This document shows positions 44,219 to 55,750 of a DNA stretch of 64,000 nucleotides, piece by piece (the first letter of the stretch is position 1; each line of letters starts with the position of its first letter). The position numbers were made by a program, and so were the translations under genes. Below the pieces are notes generated by a model. That model worked only from the letters and a program-made list of their open reading frames with translations, did no database searches and was not told the origin of the DNA. The stretch is from Pomphorhynchus laevis (Eukaryota > Acanthocephala > Palaeacanthocephala > Echinorhynchida > Pomphorhynchidae), in NCBI GenBank assembly GCA_012934845.2, contig WNNJ02001245.1:1-64000 (forward strand). Direction: 5' to 3'.

Positions 44219-44470
44219 GAGTGTCAGCACCACGAAAGAAATTTCACAATGAAATTGTCGCAAATGACAAAGTCACCATTTCATACTAGTTGGTTCTCAT
44301 CAGTAGCCTGTACTCCCCACAACTGGATTGAAGTTGGGAGAAAGGCTACTCCCAACTTCAATCCAGTTGTGGGGAGTACAGGCTACTGATGAGAACCAAC
44401 TAGTTCGAAATGGTGACTTTGTCATTTGCGACAATTTCATTGTGGAATTTCTTTCGTGGTGCTGACACCC
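44219..44470. repeat. Nearly perfect palindrome with hammerhead half-core
   Basis: Arms of about 118 bp (44219-44340 and 44350-44470) are almost identical in inverse, with a spacer of about 8 bp. Each arm read outward contains CTACTGATGAG, a short GAAC/GTTC stem, then GAAA, and further out TTTGTC, as in the first two segments of a hammerhead. The inner part (GGATTGAAGTTGGG) resembles a B box. It is read as two inverse copies of a hammerhead-bearing retroposon fused head to head. Confidence 0.8.
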
Positions 44471-45133
44471 TGATAATAAATATTTATATAAGCAAATATT
44501 AATATTTTATATAAATATTTTAGATTTGTATAAAATAAAATCAATTAATTTTGTAAGATAAATTTTAAATTGATCGTTTTATAATCTATGAATATAATAT
44601 ATATTATATTATATTATTATATTATATTATATATAGAATGATATCATATTATAGTATATTATATTTTAATATAATATTTAAGTAATATATACATATCATT
44701 GATATATCTTTATATTTTTCTTATACAAATAGAAATTCAAAATGGGAAAATAAGAATTATTACTGAAAATAGGAAATTACTGAAGGGTAAATTCAAATAC
44801 TGAAGACCCATAAACGTCAAGACGCGTTTGAAATTAAAAATAACATTTTACTTTCAGATTTTATCAGTTTTTATTTCTATTCACGTATATGAAAGCGCAT
44901 CAAAAATATTCAGGGTAGCGATTAAATAATAATCAATAATACATAGATGCATTTGATATCGGTATTTGTGATTTAAATCCCTAAAATGTTAGATGCTGCT
45001 AGAAAACCGAACTCTCAAAAAAGAATTTCTGATACAGATTTTCACTCAATATTTAACTATCAATTTACCTATCAATTTATCGATATATTTAAATATCTAA
45101 TATTTAAAATCTAATTAATTGATTTCTACTAAC

Positions 45134-45307
45134 GTTTTCATCTTCCATAATTGACTGTAAAATTGACAACATCCCCGATTCATGCTGTAGGCTTTTATTT
45201 TTTGAAAATGCAGAGAATGCGTTTGGTAAAAATCCTTGTTGTAATAAGAGTGCTCCTAAAGATTTATTGCGTTTCACAAACACAGCCAGTGTATCCAAAG
45301 ATTCACC
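45134..45307 (-). CDS. Internal exon of an unrecognised helix-rich protein
   Basis: On the minus strand the acceptor TTCATTTTAG opens 58 codons with residues GESLDTLAVFVKRNKSLGAL, QGFLPNAFSAFSKNKSLQ and SGMLSILQSIMEDEN, closing at a GTTAGT donor. Both borders are phase 0, matching the exon at 43175-43327. Helix-rich composition without signal peptide or membrane segment points to an intracellular repeat protein. No specific family is claimed. Confidence 0.66.
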
Positions 45308-45744
45308 CTAAAATGAACAAACCGCATTTCGTCAACAGATTTCTTTGCAATATCACAACATCCACAAATATTGGGATGTTTTATTAAAAATCGTTGTACA
45401 ATTTAAATATTGATTTAGTGCAGTTCAAATTATTGATATTAAAGTGTTGTATTCATAAGTTGATAATAAAAGTATGTGACCACACAAAATAAAAAAAAAT
45501 AATTATTTAGAAATTAATTAATTAGATTAATTATTAAGTAATTAAGTATAATTTTCATTGTTTTTGTATTCTATTTTCAATTTGTAAAATCCTCTACAAA
45601 TTAAAAATTTAATTAAAATTTGTTTACATACTTTTTGATTTTGTATCTTTTATTGTAGATCTATTATTGACCTCGCATTTAAAAATATATAAAAATTTAC
45701 ATTTATTTCAAATTTCAAGATAAATATAATTACATTTTTGAGGT

Positions 45745-45945
45745 TAGTGGAAATAGTTGAGACGTATACTGAAATATTTCGTTAAATATCTTTTTTATTT
45801 CTAATAACAAGTTTATTAATTTTCACATTGAAATATTGTACAAGTGTGCTAAAATATTATATATTATATATTAAATATTATATAATTATTTAATATAATG
45901 TATATTATATATAAAATATTATTCTCGTGTGTCTGGTATAAAAAA
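45745..45945 (+). repeat. Dispersed repeat shared with 29385-29560
   Basis: The same ordered phrases as the copy at 29.4 kb appear: CGTATACTGAAATATTTCGTT through to CTCGTGTGTCTGGTA. Confidence 0.75.
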
Positions 45946-45959
45946 TGTCTGAAAATAAC

Positions 45960-46340
45960 ATTTTTTGAATTTGTAGTACAAAATACGTAGTTTTAGTTAA
46001 GTGGTATGATTTGTTCTATTGTCACGTCATTATTGTCTATTGGAGATTGTTTTCCCGACAATGTAACCGGGCGAATAAATGTAAAAAGCCGAACAAATAC
46101 ATGTCTAATTTATAAATCATCAAAATATAATTTTAGAAAGTAAACTGTTAAATGAAATTTTCATTGATAGTAAATAATATACTCTTTTTTAGAATAAGTG
46201 AGGACTGCATAAAATCACATTATATTAGAGGTAATACACCATTCGTATGTAATTGGACCCGTTGTTAAGAAATCTGGTTATACAGCAGTTCCTCATGATT
46301 ACCTCTAATCTTTATTATCTACGAATCAGTTTATAAAAAT
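45960..46340 (+). repeat. ~550-bp repeat family, opposite orientation
   Basis: ACAAAATACGTAGTTTTAGT, TTTTCCCGACAATGTAACCG and, near 46230-46310, a degraded core with GGACCCGTTGTTAAG and CAGCAGTTCCTCATGATTAC are in inverse orientation to the copies at 37-40 kb. Confidence 0.65.
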
Positions 46341-46839
46341 ATTGCGTTATAATAGTTTTTGTTAAGATAAAATGATATTTCCAATTTTTAAATTTATTAA
46401 ATAAGTATGGTAAATTATACGCTCATTGTTATAATAATAAATACACTATACACTATACACTATAATATACTATACACTATACACTATCTATTTATTCTAA
46501 TAAATATACAATATAATAATAGGCAATCTACCGAATATACTTATTTGTGCATATAGCTTTTGCTAAGCAGCTAATATTGAGGTTTTCAAAATTCGTGCAT
46601 TCCAACTGTTTGATATGTTATATGCATCATTTTTGTAATAATATATACGATATATATGATATTTTACAGGGAAGCTGCGTTTCAGGATCAATTTTTTGAT
46701 ACGATTTAAATTTTTAATACCTAATTTCGGTGAGATACATCTTTGTCAGAAAACACTTGACAAAAGCCCATTTTAATTCACTTCTCAATATGTACGTTTC
46801 CACGAAAGAATTGTAGTAATTTATTAATGTCATTGTCAC

Positions 46840-46985
46840 ATATAAATTACACTAAAAATCAAATTGTATCAGAAAAAATACTATGTATTTGACTTCATGT
46901 TATGTGGAGTTAAGGAATCGAAGCCGAAACCTGATAACAGATCTATCTGATGACCTATAATCTAAATCATGATAGATCGTTATTC
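46840..46985 (+). repeat. ~550-bp repeat family core, opposite orientation
   Basis: The plus strand reads ATGTTATGTGGAGTTAAGG, AATCGAAGCCGAAACCTG, ATAACAGATCTAT and CTGATGACCTATAATC. GAAACC and CTGATGA are both intact. The stem III partner strand is shortened. Confidence 0.7.
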
Positions 46986-47099
46986 AAATAATGATGGGCT
47001 TATCAATAGCCCATCAATATACTTATGACACAATAGGCTTATCACCTAATACGTAAAGAAGGTATTATTCGAATTTATTTGTTTTACATATATTTATTT

Positions 47100-48545
47100 G
47101 CTTTGAACGTCGACTACTTTTAAACGTCGACTAGCCTTAAGCGACTTTATTCCTTCACTAGTATCGTCTTTTGTAACGATGATAATGGGCTGGCCGGAGA
47201 AGGGGGCGCTTGATCGTCGCTGAAATTCTTATTAACGACGCCCCGTTAATTCCTGTTGCCTCTTCTGTAACTAATAGCCCTGGTGAATGATGACGCATAT
47301 CTTATTGATTTTCGTATGCGAGGTTTACTAGTTCATGGTTTCTATACATGCCCTCATCCCTGACTGCTTCAATCAAATAGGAGACATTGCCTGTTTGAAT
47401 CGATCATTAATGGCAGTGTATTTTGTCCGTTAAATATTTTCAGCGCAACTAACCACCGTGCCTCCTTCTGTCACCGCTTAAGTATGATAGGATGATGACA
47501 ATGTGTTGGGACAAGTGTTGTCCCATACGAGGATGCGACCTACCTCCCAAGGGAACAATGTTGCGCCAGACGCTTTCATCGTTTCTCGAGATTCCTTCCG
47601 GTTCCAGTCAAAAAGAGGATCATGCTGGTTCCAGGACCATCCGTATCAATTGCTTAACATATGTGGCAGATGTTTAAGGCTTTAGATCGAGCACAATTAA
47701 GGGTGTGTAGCCGCACTGACACATCTTCGTTCCGCATACTCATGTGAAGGCTAGCCCATTGATAACTCCGAGTATCAACGTGACGGCTAGGGGCAGTGCA
47801 TGGTCATCGAGAATGTTCCTACCGACGTTATGGACAAGGTTTCGAGAAAAGCCTAAGCCCATTTTGATGCCACTGCAAGTAATTTCGGGTAATAGGAGCT
47901 TTTGCATTGCTCACCAATTGATCGTAGGCCGCCCTGTAAATATCTACCGTCCATTGTTTTTGTGTTTAGGGGTTCAATGGACCTGCAGACTTGTACTCCG
48001 CGATGCGCATAGAGATAGCGTCGTTGGTCCACAGAGAGATGCGTGATGTTGGGATCATCAATAGTTGTTGTAAGCGCTTGTAATAATAATCGTATTAGTT
48101 CCGTTCCGCCGCATATTGAAGAACAGAACGCTGGGATTGCAATTTCTCTCGTCGATTAAGCACATATACCGTCAAGGGATACCGGCAAGAAGGCTTGTCT
48201 CTACGCACTGTCGTTAAGATCGATGTTTAAATATGTTCTCAAAGTCAAACGGACCTTCCCGTCGAATTTCAGTAATCTATTGCTGCGGAAGGAATCGGGT
48301 TCTTAAAAGTAACCCGATCGTTGATAGGGTAAGGCAGTGTCGCAGTATAAACAGTGCTTAATCTCAGCAAAATTGAGTTCGTCGTTTGTGGCGTCGAGGG
48401 CGATGTCTATGTTTAAGTCGTTGCCAATTGGTGCTTCCAGCAAATATAGTCAGAAGGATAAACCATCTTGCGTCCAAGGAAGATGTATGCATTTGACCTT
48501 ACCTCGAGTTTATAAGCGACGACCTCGCAATAGAGCGGATTAAGA
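47100..48545 (-). mobile_element. LINE-type element with nuclease-like C-terminal domain, broken
   Basis: The minus strand, GC-richer than its flanks, gives broken peptides in order: DDHALPLAVTLILGVINGLA, then GATLFPWEVGRILVWDNTCP with NTLSSSYHT, then AVTEGG and RTKYTAINDRFK. They match a conserved domain at the C-terminus of some metazoan reverse-transcriptase proteins, where P-D-G-x-T-x-x-P-W and the following G-x-x-L-x-W-D suggest a restriction-like nuclease. The reverse transcriptase itself is not clear. Many frameshifts show it is old. Open frames on the plus strand here are shadows. Confidence 0.6.
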
Positions 48546-49440
48546 GTAAGCCCCACTCTTAATAAAGATTAATCTTAATAAGAAATTAATAAGAAATTAA
48601 TATGTATAGTAAGAAATTTTAATTGGAAAAGAATGTGCCGTAATACTTATATATTTTAAAGATTAATCATTTTCATACAGTAAAACATTGTTTTATAATA
48701 ATATCATATTCTTCACACTAATTTTCTCCTGTAAACGCAAGCTAAGTAGCTTATGATAGTGGACAATTGTTGCTGCGACTGTATAAGCACAGAAGAGTTT
48801 AAACAACTAGTTATGATGAAAGAGTAGAATTGTATTGAATGTATAGATATTTGTTATAATAAAGTGAATATATATGAATAGTGAGCTCTGTAAGAGCGAA
48901 ACGCGCCTACCTTTGTTGAAGTTTGTCGTCACACCTAAGATGACTGGGCATACCTAGCGACTTTGAATATTGCGAGAATAATTCGGTTCCATTTCTTGAT
49001 TTGATGAAGATATATAGAATACTGCCTGGTGTTTATACCTCTTCATGAGGAAAACAGTGATTTATTTATGAGTATAATACTGGGTATCCCAGGACAGGTG
49101 TGATAACAAGTTATATATAACCAGGCTATTGAGGAAAACATTTAATCATTTAAAGAACAAACGTTTTTCTACTTTTGAAACATTACATATAATGATTCAA
49201 ATTCAAAATCTTATCAAGCGTCGTTCGAAGACTCTTTGTCTACGGATATTATATATTGCAAAATTATCACAAAATGCGTAGATAAACGGGTCTGAATTGT
49301 TCTGATATGATATCGACGAAAACGTTTATCAATAAACAACAACGATTTTATTAAATACATCAATAACCTATAAATAGCATGCAAGAAAAAAAACAGACAA
49401 GTCATATCATAGTCAGAAAAAACGGCAGCACAACTTCGGT
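48546..49440. other. No feature seen
   Basis: Moderately AT-rich sequence between two LINE relics. A phrase with GTGAGCTCTGTAAGAGCGAA near 48880 is GC-richer, but no family is recognised. Confidence 0.45.
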
Positions 49441-50202
49441 CTTCAACTATTCATGTGCTCTACTTTCTCTTCTATGTCCTCAAATCCATGGGGATCTAAG
49501 CCCACCAACCGATCCAACACGCCGCCTTTCGACTGAACCACCCGGGGTCTTTCACCCCCACCCCACCCACCGAAGAATTTAATGGAGCTTGAACTCCATT
49601 AAATTCTATGCTGGGTAAACGAGAGACGAGGAGCTTAAGAAACCTTAGCCTTTGCTCTGGGGGACGTCCTCCCGAAAAGAAGACTAATCCCGAGATAGCC
49701 CAAGTGACCCAGAGGCGAACCTGGGTTTTCCCTGTCAATGACAGATGTTAAGCCCGTTTCAGGGCCCACCTAGCTTTCTTCAGGATACGTTTGAATATAT
49801 CCAGGTCGGCTTTCGCCGACCAGTTCACCGTAACGGTGAACCCCAGGTATTTTACTCGACTTGTAAAGGTGGGGAGTGGTTCAGAGGCAAATATGGAGGA
49901 GAGCGCAGAGAGTGCTAGTCTCTTAAGTTTTTTCTTTGTTGCAGGGGAGCCATGAAAGACTACCACCTGCGATTTTGCAGAGTTTAAAATAAGATTGGAT
50001 TGGGTAGCTGGTCTTTTAATCTTGAAAATAAACGGCTGATGTCAGAGACTACGTCTTTACACCTGCGTCCAGTGAACAGGGCTGTGGTGCCATCAGCGTA
50101 CACCACTAGACGTTCGCTTTTAAATATTTTGAATAGTTTAATAGAGGCAGCAAGGTATAAGATAGGAGAAAGTGGGGAACCTTGAGGCACATCCGTAATA
50201 GG

Positions 50203-50694
50203 CTAGAACTGACGCGCATCTGGGTCGTCTTCATAGTAAAAACGCTTGGTATACAGCAGGATCTCCACTCTGTTCACAATTCTCGCAGGCAACCCGAGGG
50301 ACCTGAGAGAAGAGATCACAAAAGGAATTGAGATGCGGTCAAATGCAGCAGAAAAGTCAAGAAAAACAGCCACAACTAGATGATGGCTATTATCCCGACA
50401 AAACTGCTCCACCTCACCAACTGCTGAATGGACCGAGCGTCCTTTGACGAACCCATGAAAACCTGGAGGGATCAAATTACGCCTACTTAAATGGTCGCAG
50501 ATTTTACGCGCAAGCGCTTTTTCGTAAATTGACACGAGGGCATTTTGAATCGAAATGGGTCGCAGATCTTTAGGGCATGAGCAGGATTTTTTCTTAGGAA
50601 TAAAAACACGCTTACTAATATTGATGCCTGCTACATCGGATGGGGATGCTAAAAGCATTGTGACGGCCACCTCTCTTCTCTGATCGGCTGTCAA
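50203..50694 (-). pseudogene. LINE copy 2 reverse transcriptase, N-terminal part
   Basis: The frame contains GFHGFVKGRSVHSAVGEV, the fingers motif, and then AVFLDFSAAFDRISIPF with the first catalytic Asp, followed by LRSLGLPARIVNRVEILLY. The next block (50190-49984, another frame) has PQGSPLSPILYLAA and VVYADGTT, where the second Asp of the usual YADD is Gly. A frame change separates the blocks, so the enzyme is inactive. Adjacent frame 49966-49748 continues the thumb. Confidence 0.88.
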
Positions 50695-50805
50695 AAGCTG
50701 ACAGACTCGAGAGGAAAGTGGAGCGTAGGATTTAGAGTTGACCGGGAGTGGACCCCAGGAGTAAAGGATATCCGTGACAGATAGATCCCTACTCCTGAAC
50801 TTACA

Positions 50806-51612
50806 CTAAGGCGAGATTGGTTGAGGTGATGAAGTGGCTCCATCGTTGTGTAGGGCTAGTGACTCCTCCAAAACTTTTTCAAGGCCTACATTCCCTATCC
50901 AACTCAATGCTCTATCCTTCCAGCAAACAAACTTCTCCTTCTTGAAAATCTTCCAAAAGGAAGACTGAGAAGGAATAAGGCGAGCAATACTCGTCCTATC
51001 CTTACTCAGCTGGAACCTATATCTAGTGCTCCAGTATTCATTCGAGAGAGCCTGTCTGGCGGAAACAGAGAGATTAGGGAGGTTCAGCAATTTCGCTAGG
51101 ACCTTGAGTTTCGTCAGAGTGGGATTGTATATACGACCTTTATAAGTAGTCGATAAAATCGCGGTAGCTTGTGAAAAGAGGTAGGTATAAAATTCGGTCA
51201 GACTCTCATTTCCTATTCTGGGAAAGAGTTGGATAGCCGTTTGAAAGAAGGCCACTTTGATCGGATCAAAGTGAAACCTCCTTCGAAACAACGTATCTTC
51301 CTCAATTCTCCAACGAATCAGGTCATGAGAGGTTGACAATTGCTGGCGCGATTGCTCCGTGCAGAGGGGCTTTAACAACCACCTCGAGTGAAGCAGTAAA
51401 ATATTGAGGACTGAATTTGTTGATATGCAATGAAAGGTAGGGGAAGGTGGTTTGTGAATAAGATAACCAATCCTAGCTCTGCGAAGTGCTGCATTGATCC
51501 AATGACTATTTCTGTCGTTGAAATCTCCAAGTATCATGTCGTAGCCGCTGTCGATAAAACTATCCAGGGTGACACGGTTCTTGTGTATCTCCCCTAAGAC
51601 GGATGTAGACAT
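50806..51612 (-). pseudogene. LINE copy 2 endonuclease end and linker region
   Basis: 268 codons are open. The start has MILGDFNDRNSHW, which is the G-D-F-N motif of the AP-type endonuclease, then SHDLIRWRIEEDTLFRR and a long linker with DPIKVAFFQ and TTYKGRIYNPT before the reverse transcriptase. The N-terminal endonuclease (from 51952, with NIIQWNSGGASAL and VIVLQETR) is in a different frame. Confidence 0.88.
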
Positions 51613-52249
51613 TAACTAGACTGAGGCGTTTACCGTTCTTACAGAGTGAAACTACTGAACAAGACATGGCTGGACATGAATAGTTTAATAGGAGAGAGGA
51701 CCTTAAAAAACACTTAATTAAGGTCAAGAAACCTTGAGATGAAGAGGAGTGAGGAGTGGTTATGTACGGAGTATAGTGGGAACAAATGTGCTTTGGGATA
51801 AATCGAGTAATGTCCTAGGGTAGACGTATAGACCGCGTCTCCTGTAGGACTATAACATTTGCATCTCTACCGGACAGAAGTCTAAGGGCAGAAGCACCTC
51901 CTGAATTCCACTGAATGATATTCAGTGAAAAAGGCTCACGATTACTCTGCATTGTGGTGGATTAGTTTGATGTGGGATTGCCTACCTAGAAGGAGCTGGG
52001 AACGGGAAGGTTCCCCTTTCCCGTCACTAGAACAATCCGGGGCAGGTACTTGCCCATGGGCAGCATCTTCATTTCCCCTTATTTTTTTATTCTTCAGGAG
52101 ATTGCCAATATTGATAGGAGGGATAGGTTGAGCCGAAGCCCCCCTCTTTTTGGATGATGGATTTGCCGTTGATGATGGTATAGTAGGGTTAGTACAGAAT
52201 GTGGCAACACCAGAGCATACTAAAACTTCCATCTTCTTATACATTGTTT

Positions 52250-52996
52250 CTATTCGTATATCAATTGCCCGCATGAGATCATCGTCCCTCGTACGAGTGG
52301 CAGCATTTGCAAAGGTACCAGATTTTGGTTGGGCAGCAGACTTGTTAAATCCACTTTGATATAATTTAGAATGGCTGCATTTTCTGCTCCATGCAGGATG
52401 GCTCCCCCACAGTTAGAGCATAATGGAGGGGATAAACATTTTTCTCCTGTCAGCAAAGCCGGACACTGGGAGGGGGAGCCACATACCCCACATGTCGATG
52501 GCTCACTGCAGCTTGAGGCTCAGTTCCCCCATTTGTGGCACCGGCTGCAGTGCGGATTTGTGAACTCTTCTTTGTCAATGATTGTAAATCTGAGATTAAA
52601 TCCCATGAAGGAATTACAAGCTGAATTAGTTAGCGATTCAGCCCGCTCTAGGGAAGCGGAACAAAATCCAACTGGTATTTGATGTCCGCTCCTGCCTATT
52701 ATTAAACGGAAGTTCGATATTTTAAATGTTTCTTTTAGTAACTCGATATCATTCTCTTCCAATTGACAAGGGAGGTTAGATACTTTTAGAGTGGCAAGTA
52801 TGGGTTTAGAGTATATGGACCCATACTCCGACAGGGAAGATTCGAAGTATTTAACATACCCCTTTAAGAGGTCTGAGGTCGTAAACGAAATCTTTAGTTC
52901 AGTTTCGTAAAGTTTTACCGAGTTGAAAATGATTATATTTGATAGTTGCTCTGTAAACGGCCGTATAAAGAAATTAAACAATAAATGCCTTTCCAT
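52250..52996 (-). pseudogene. LINE copy 2 ORF1 (gag-like RNA-binding protein)
   Basis: From 52996 to 52520 the frame has 158 codons: VSNLPCQLEENDIELL and VGFCSASLERAESL, ending in NPHCSRCHKWGN at the first zinc knuckle. The remainder, with a CSNCGG knuckle near 52425, is in another frame. It is the counterpart of the ORF1 at 53455-54006. The protein normally binds element RNA. Confidence 0.85.
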
Positions 52997-53454
52997 AGGC
53001 TTTTTGATCTTTATAATTATCAGATTTTTTAGTTTTTTTTTTGATGGGAGAAAATTATTTTCCTAGAAAATTGACTGGAAAACTTTTTTTTTCACAATAC
53101 TTTGTTCCTCCGACACGCTTTTTTATCAATAAAGATATAGTGCTATTTGGTATTTTCAAACAGTAAGTAAAATAACTGAGCAAAAAGTGATACACAATAC
53201 AGAATGCATTTCGAAAATGAGTAAATTTAGCATGTCGGAGCGTTCAAAGAACTCAATGAAAACTAATTTTCCTGCCAATGCAATAAACGAGGTAAGTGGA
53301 GATTTAGCTTCTCTTGAATATATTCCGGAGGGTGAACTCCCCCGGTACCAAAATTATCCAACCTGGTGATTATCAGACTTTTGGTGCCTCTGGAAAGACA
53401 GAACATGTTCAATGTTTTTATAAGAGGCTTTGCCGATCGATTTAAAAAAGGATA

Positions 53455-54006
53455 TTGTTCAATGCGATTAAATATTATGAATCTGAGATTAAAATCTCAT
53501 TCTGCACTCCTGATCTGGCAATGTCGTACGTCGACTACTTTAAAAAAGAGCATTCGGAACAAGATATAATTGCTTCCAAACCAATCCTGGCAACAATAAA
53601 GATAAATAATATGCCCACATTCATTTCAGAAGAAGATATATCATCCCTAGAGACTAATTACAAAATCTCTGGCGTGCGCTTTATAAAAGAGATTAAAGGC
53701 TTCCCCATTCCCGTGGAGTTCTGCAATGCCCCGGTGGATGAAGCTCTAAAACTGTCGATTTCGACATGCAATCCTTTTATGGGGTATAATTTGAAATTTT
53801 CAATAATCGAAACCGATTCACTAACGTACCCTCACTGCAACAATTGTCATCAGTGGGGGCATTGGTCCACTGGCTGTTCTTTACCCCATAAGTGCGGCGT
53901 GTGTGGTACAACTGCTATTCATCCTGAAAAGTGCGAATGTAAGCCATTTAGCGCAAACTGCGGTGGTGAGCACCCCGCATGGTCAAAAAAGTGTAAAATC
54001 TTATAG
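53455..54006 (+). pseudogene. LINE copy 3 ORF1, gag-like protein with zinc knuckles
   Basis: The 183-codon frame has an RRM-like region (ILATIKINNMPTFISEEDIS, then YKISGVRFIKEIKG) and a C-terminal set of zinc knuckles: CNNCHQWGHWSTGC (CX2CX4HX4C), CGVCGTTAIHPEKC, and a third in which the first Cys is replaced (SANCGGEHPAWSKKC). The N-terminus (53218-53369) lies in another frame. ORF1p of this type coats element RNA. Confidence 0.9.
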
Positions 54007-54453
54007 GCGCACCAAAAGAGACACAGGAGTGTGACAGCAAAACCGACTAGCTTCGTGGAAGCTGTCTCGTCTAACAAGAAAGATGACATGATGCTTGATA
54101 CGGAAATCCTGAAACTCATTGAAATGCAGCATCAGGCATCAATGATTCAACTTGAAAAATTGGTCCAAAAATTGGTGAGTCAATTGGGGAATCTTTCCGT
54201 TCTCCTCCTTCTGGGAAGACCAACAATATAAAGAAACCACCAAAATCTAAGAAACGAAACGGGTCAGCGCTAAGCATATCCGCTCTGAAGCTTGCTCGGA
54301 AGGATTCGATATGGGCTATGGCTAACGAATGAAATGAAGATATTGCCCGTGGGCAAGCGACACCATTTGTCGTGACGGGAAGCGGTAAAGGCGACCTTTC
54401 CGCCTCTAGTTGCGACTAGGTGGAGGGCGTCCCACTTCGGTAACACTTACGCA

Positions 54454-54693
54454 ATGGGAAGTAATCAAGCGCCTTTTTCACTGAATATCCTTCAGTGGAA
54501 TTCGGGAGATGCTTCCGCCCTTAGCCTTCTATCTGGTAGAGATGCAGATGTTATAGTCCTTCAGGAGACGCGGTCTATCCGTCTCCCCCAGGATATTACT
54601 CGATTTATCCCTAAGCACATCTACACCCACTTTACTCCTTACATAACCCCCCCTCCCCTCACTCCTCTTCTTCTCAAGGTCTTTCAACCCTAG
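54454..54693 (+). pseudogene. LINE copy 3 AP endonuclease, N-terminus
   Basis: The frame begins MGSNQAPFSLNILQWNSGDA and contains VIVLQETRSIRLP, the first two motifs of the LINE endonuclease (the Asn and the catalytic Glu). It ends early by frameshift. The remaining endonuclease motifs follow at 54693-55062 in other frames. Confidence 0.88.
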
Positions 54694-55750
54694 TGAAAAG
54701 CTCCTTAAGATCATCCCTTTTATTAAACTACTCTTGTCCAGCCCTATCTTGTTTAGCTATATCACTTTGTAAGAACGGTAAGCGTATAAGCATAGCCAAT
54801 GTCTATATTCGGCCAGGAGAAATTCACAAGAACCGTGACCTCCCGGATCGAATATTAGGGAGCGGTTATGACATGTAACTTGTTGACTTCAACGACAGAA
54901 CTGGTCGTTGGATTAATGCAGCACTCCGCAGAGCAAAGGATCGACTATCTTATTCATAAACCACCTTCCCCCACCTTTCATTGCTCTACAACAAATTCTC
55001 TCCTCGACATATTACTGCTCCAAAAGATGTTGTTGTTGAAACCCATTTGCACCGAGCAGTAGCGTCGACAACAGACCACCTCTTATGACCTAATTCGCTG
55101 GCGGCTAGAGGACGATAGTTGCTTAGAAGAATGTTTTACTTTGACCCTATAAGAGTGGCCTTCATTCAGGCAGCTATCAAACTCTTCACCAGAATTGGAA
55201 TTGAGAGTTTGACCGAATTTAATTCCTACCTCTCATCGCAAGCTACCGCGATCCTTTCGACTACCTATAAAGGTCGAATATACAATCCTACTCCAACAAA
55301 GCTCAAAGTCCTAGCTAAAATGTTACACCTTTACAATCTCTCTGTTTCTGCCAGACAGATCCTCTCGAATGAATATTAGAGCTTTAGATATAGGCTCCAG
55401 CTGAGCAGGGATAGGGCAAGCATTGCTCACCTAAACCCTTCTCAGGCTTCCTTCTGGAAGATATTCAAGAAGGAGAAGTTTGTCTGCTGGAAGGATAGAG
55501 CCTTGGTTTGGATTGGTAGCATAGGCCTTGACAAAGTTTTAGAGGAGTCACTTTCCTTACATAATTATGGAGCCACTCAATCTCCCCAACCAATCCCGCC
55601 TTGGTGTGACTTCAGGAGTAGGGACTTATCTGTTACAGATATCCTTAACTCCTGGGGATCACTCCCGGGCACCTCCAAATCCCACGCGCCACTCACCACT
55701 CGTGTCTGTCAGCTTTTGACATACAGTCAGAGAAAGAGGTCGCCATCACG

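Larger units (their letters stand above)
49445..53090 (-). mobile_element. Jockey-like LINE, copy 2, nearly full length but broken
   Basis: On the minus strand ORF1 (about 52996-52250) is followed by ORF2 (from 51952). ORF2 has endonuclease remnants, a long open inter-domain segment and a reverse transcriptase, and a 3' region that matches the ends of copies 1 and 3. The 5' end lies near 53090, about 100 bp from the 5' end of the plus-strand copy at 53.2 kb. Interruptions are few enough that reading frames of 160-270 codons survive. It sits in the 14.8-kb intron of the helix-rich gene. Confidence 0.9.

Noticed and set aside
47492-48543. Plus-strand reading frames of 60-100 codons
   Set aside because: They mirror the minus-strand LINE-type relic, whose peptides carry the recognisable motifs.
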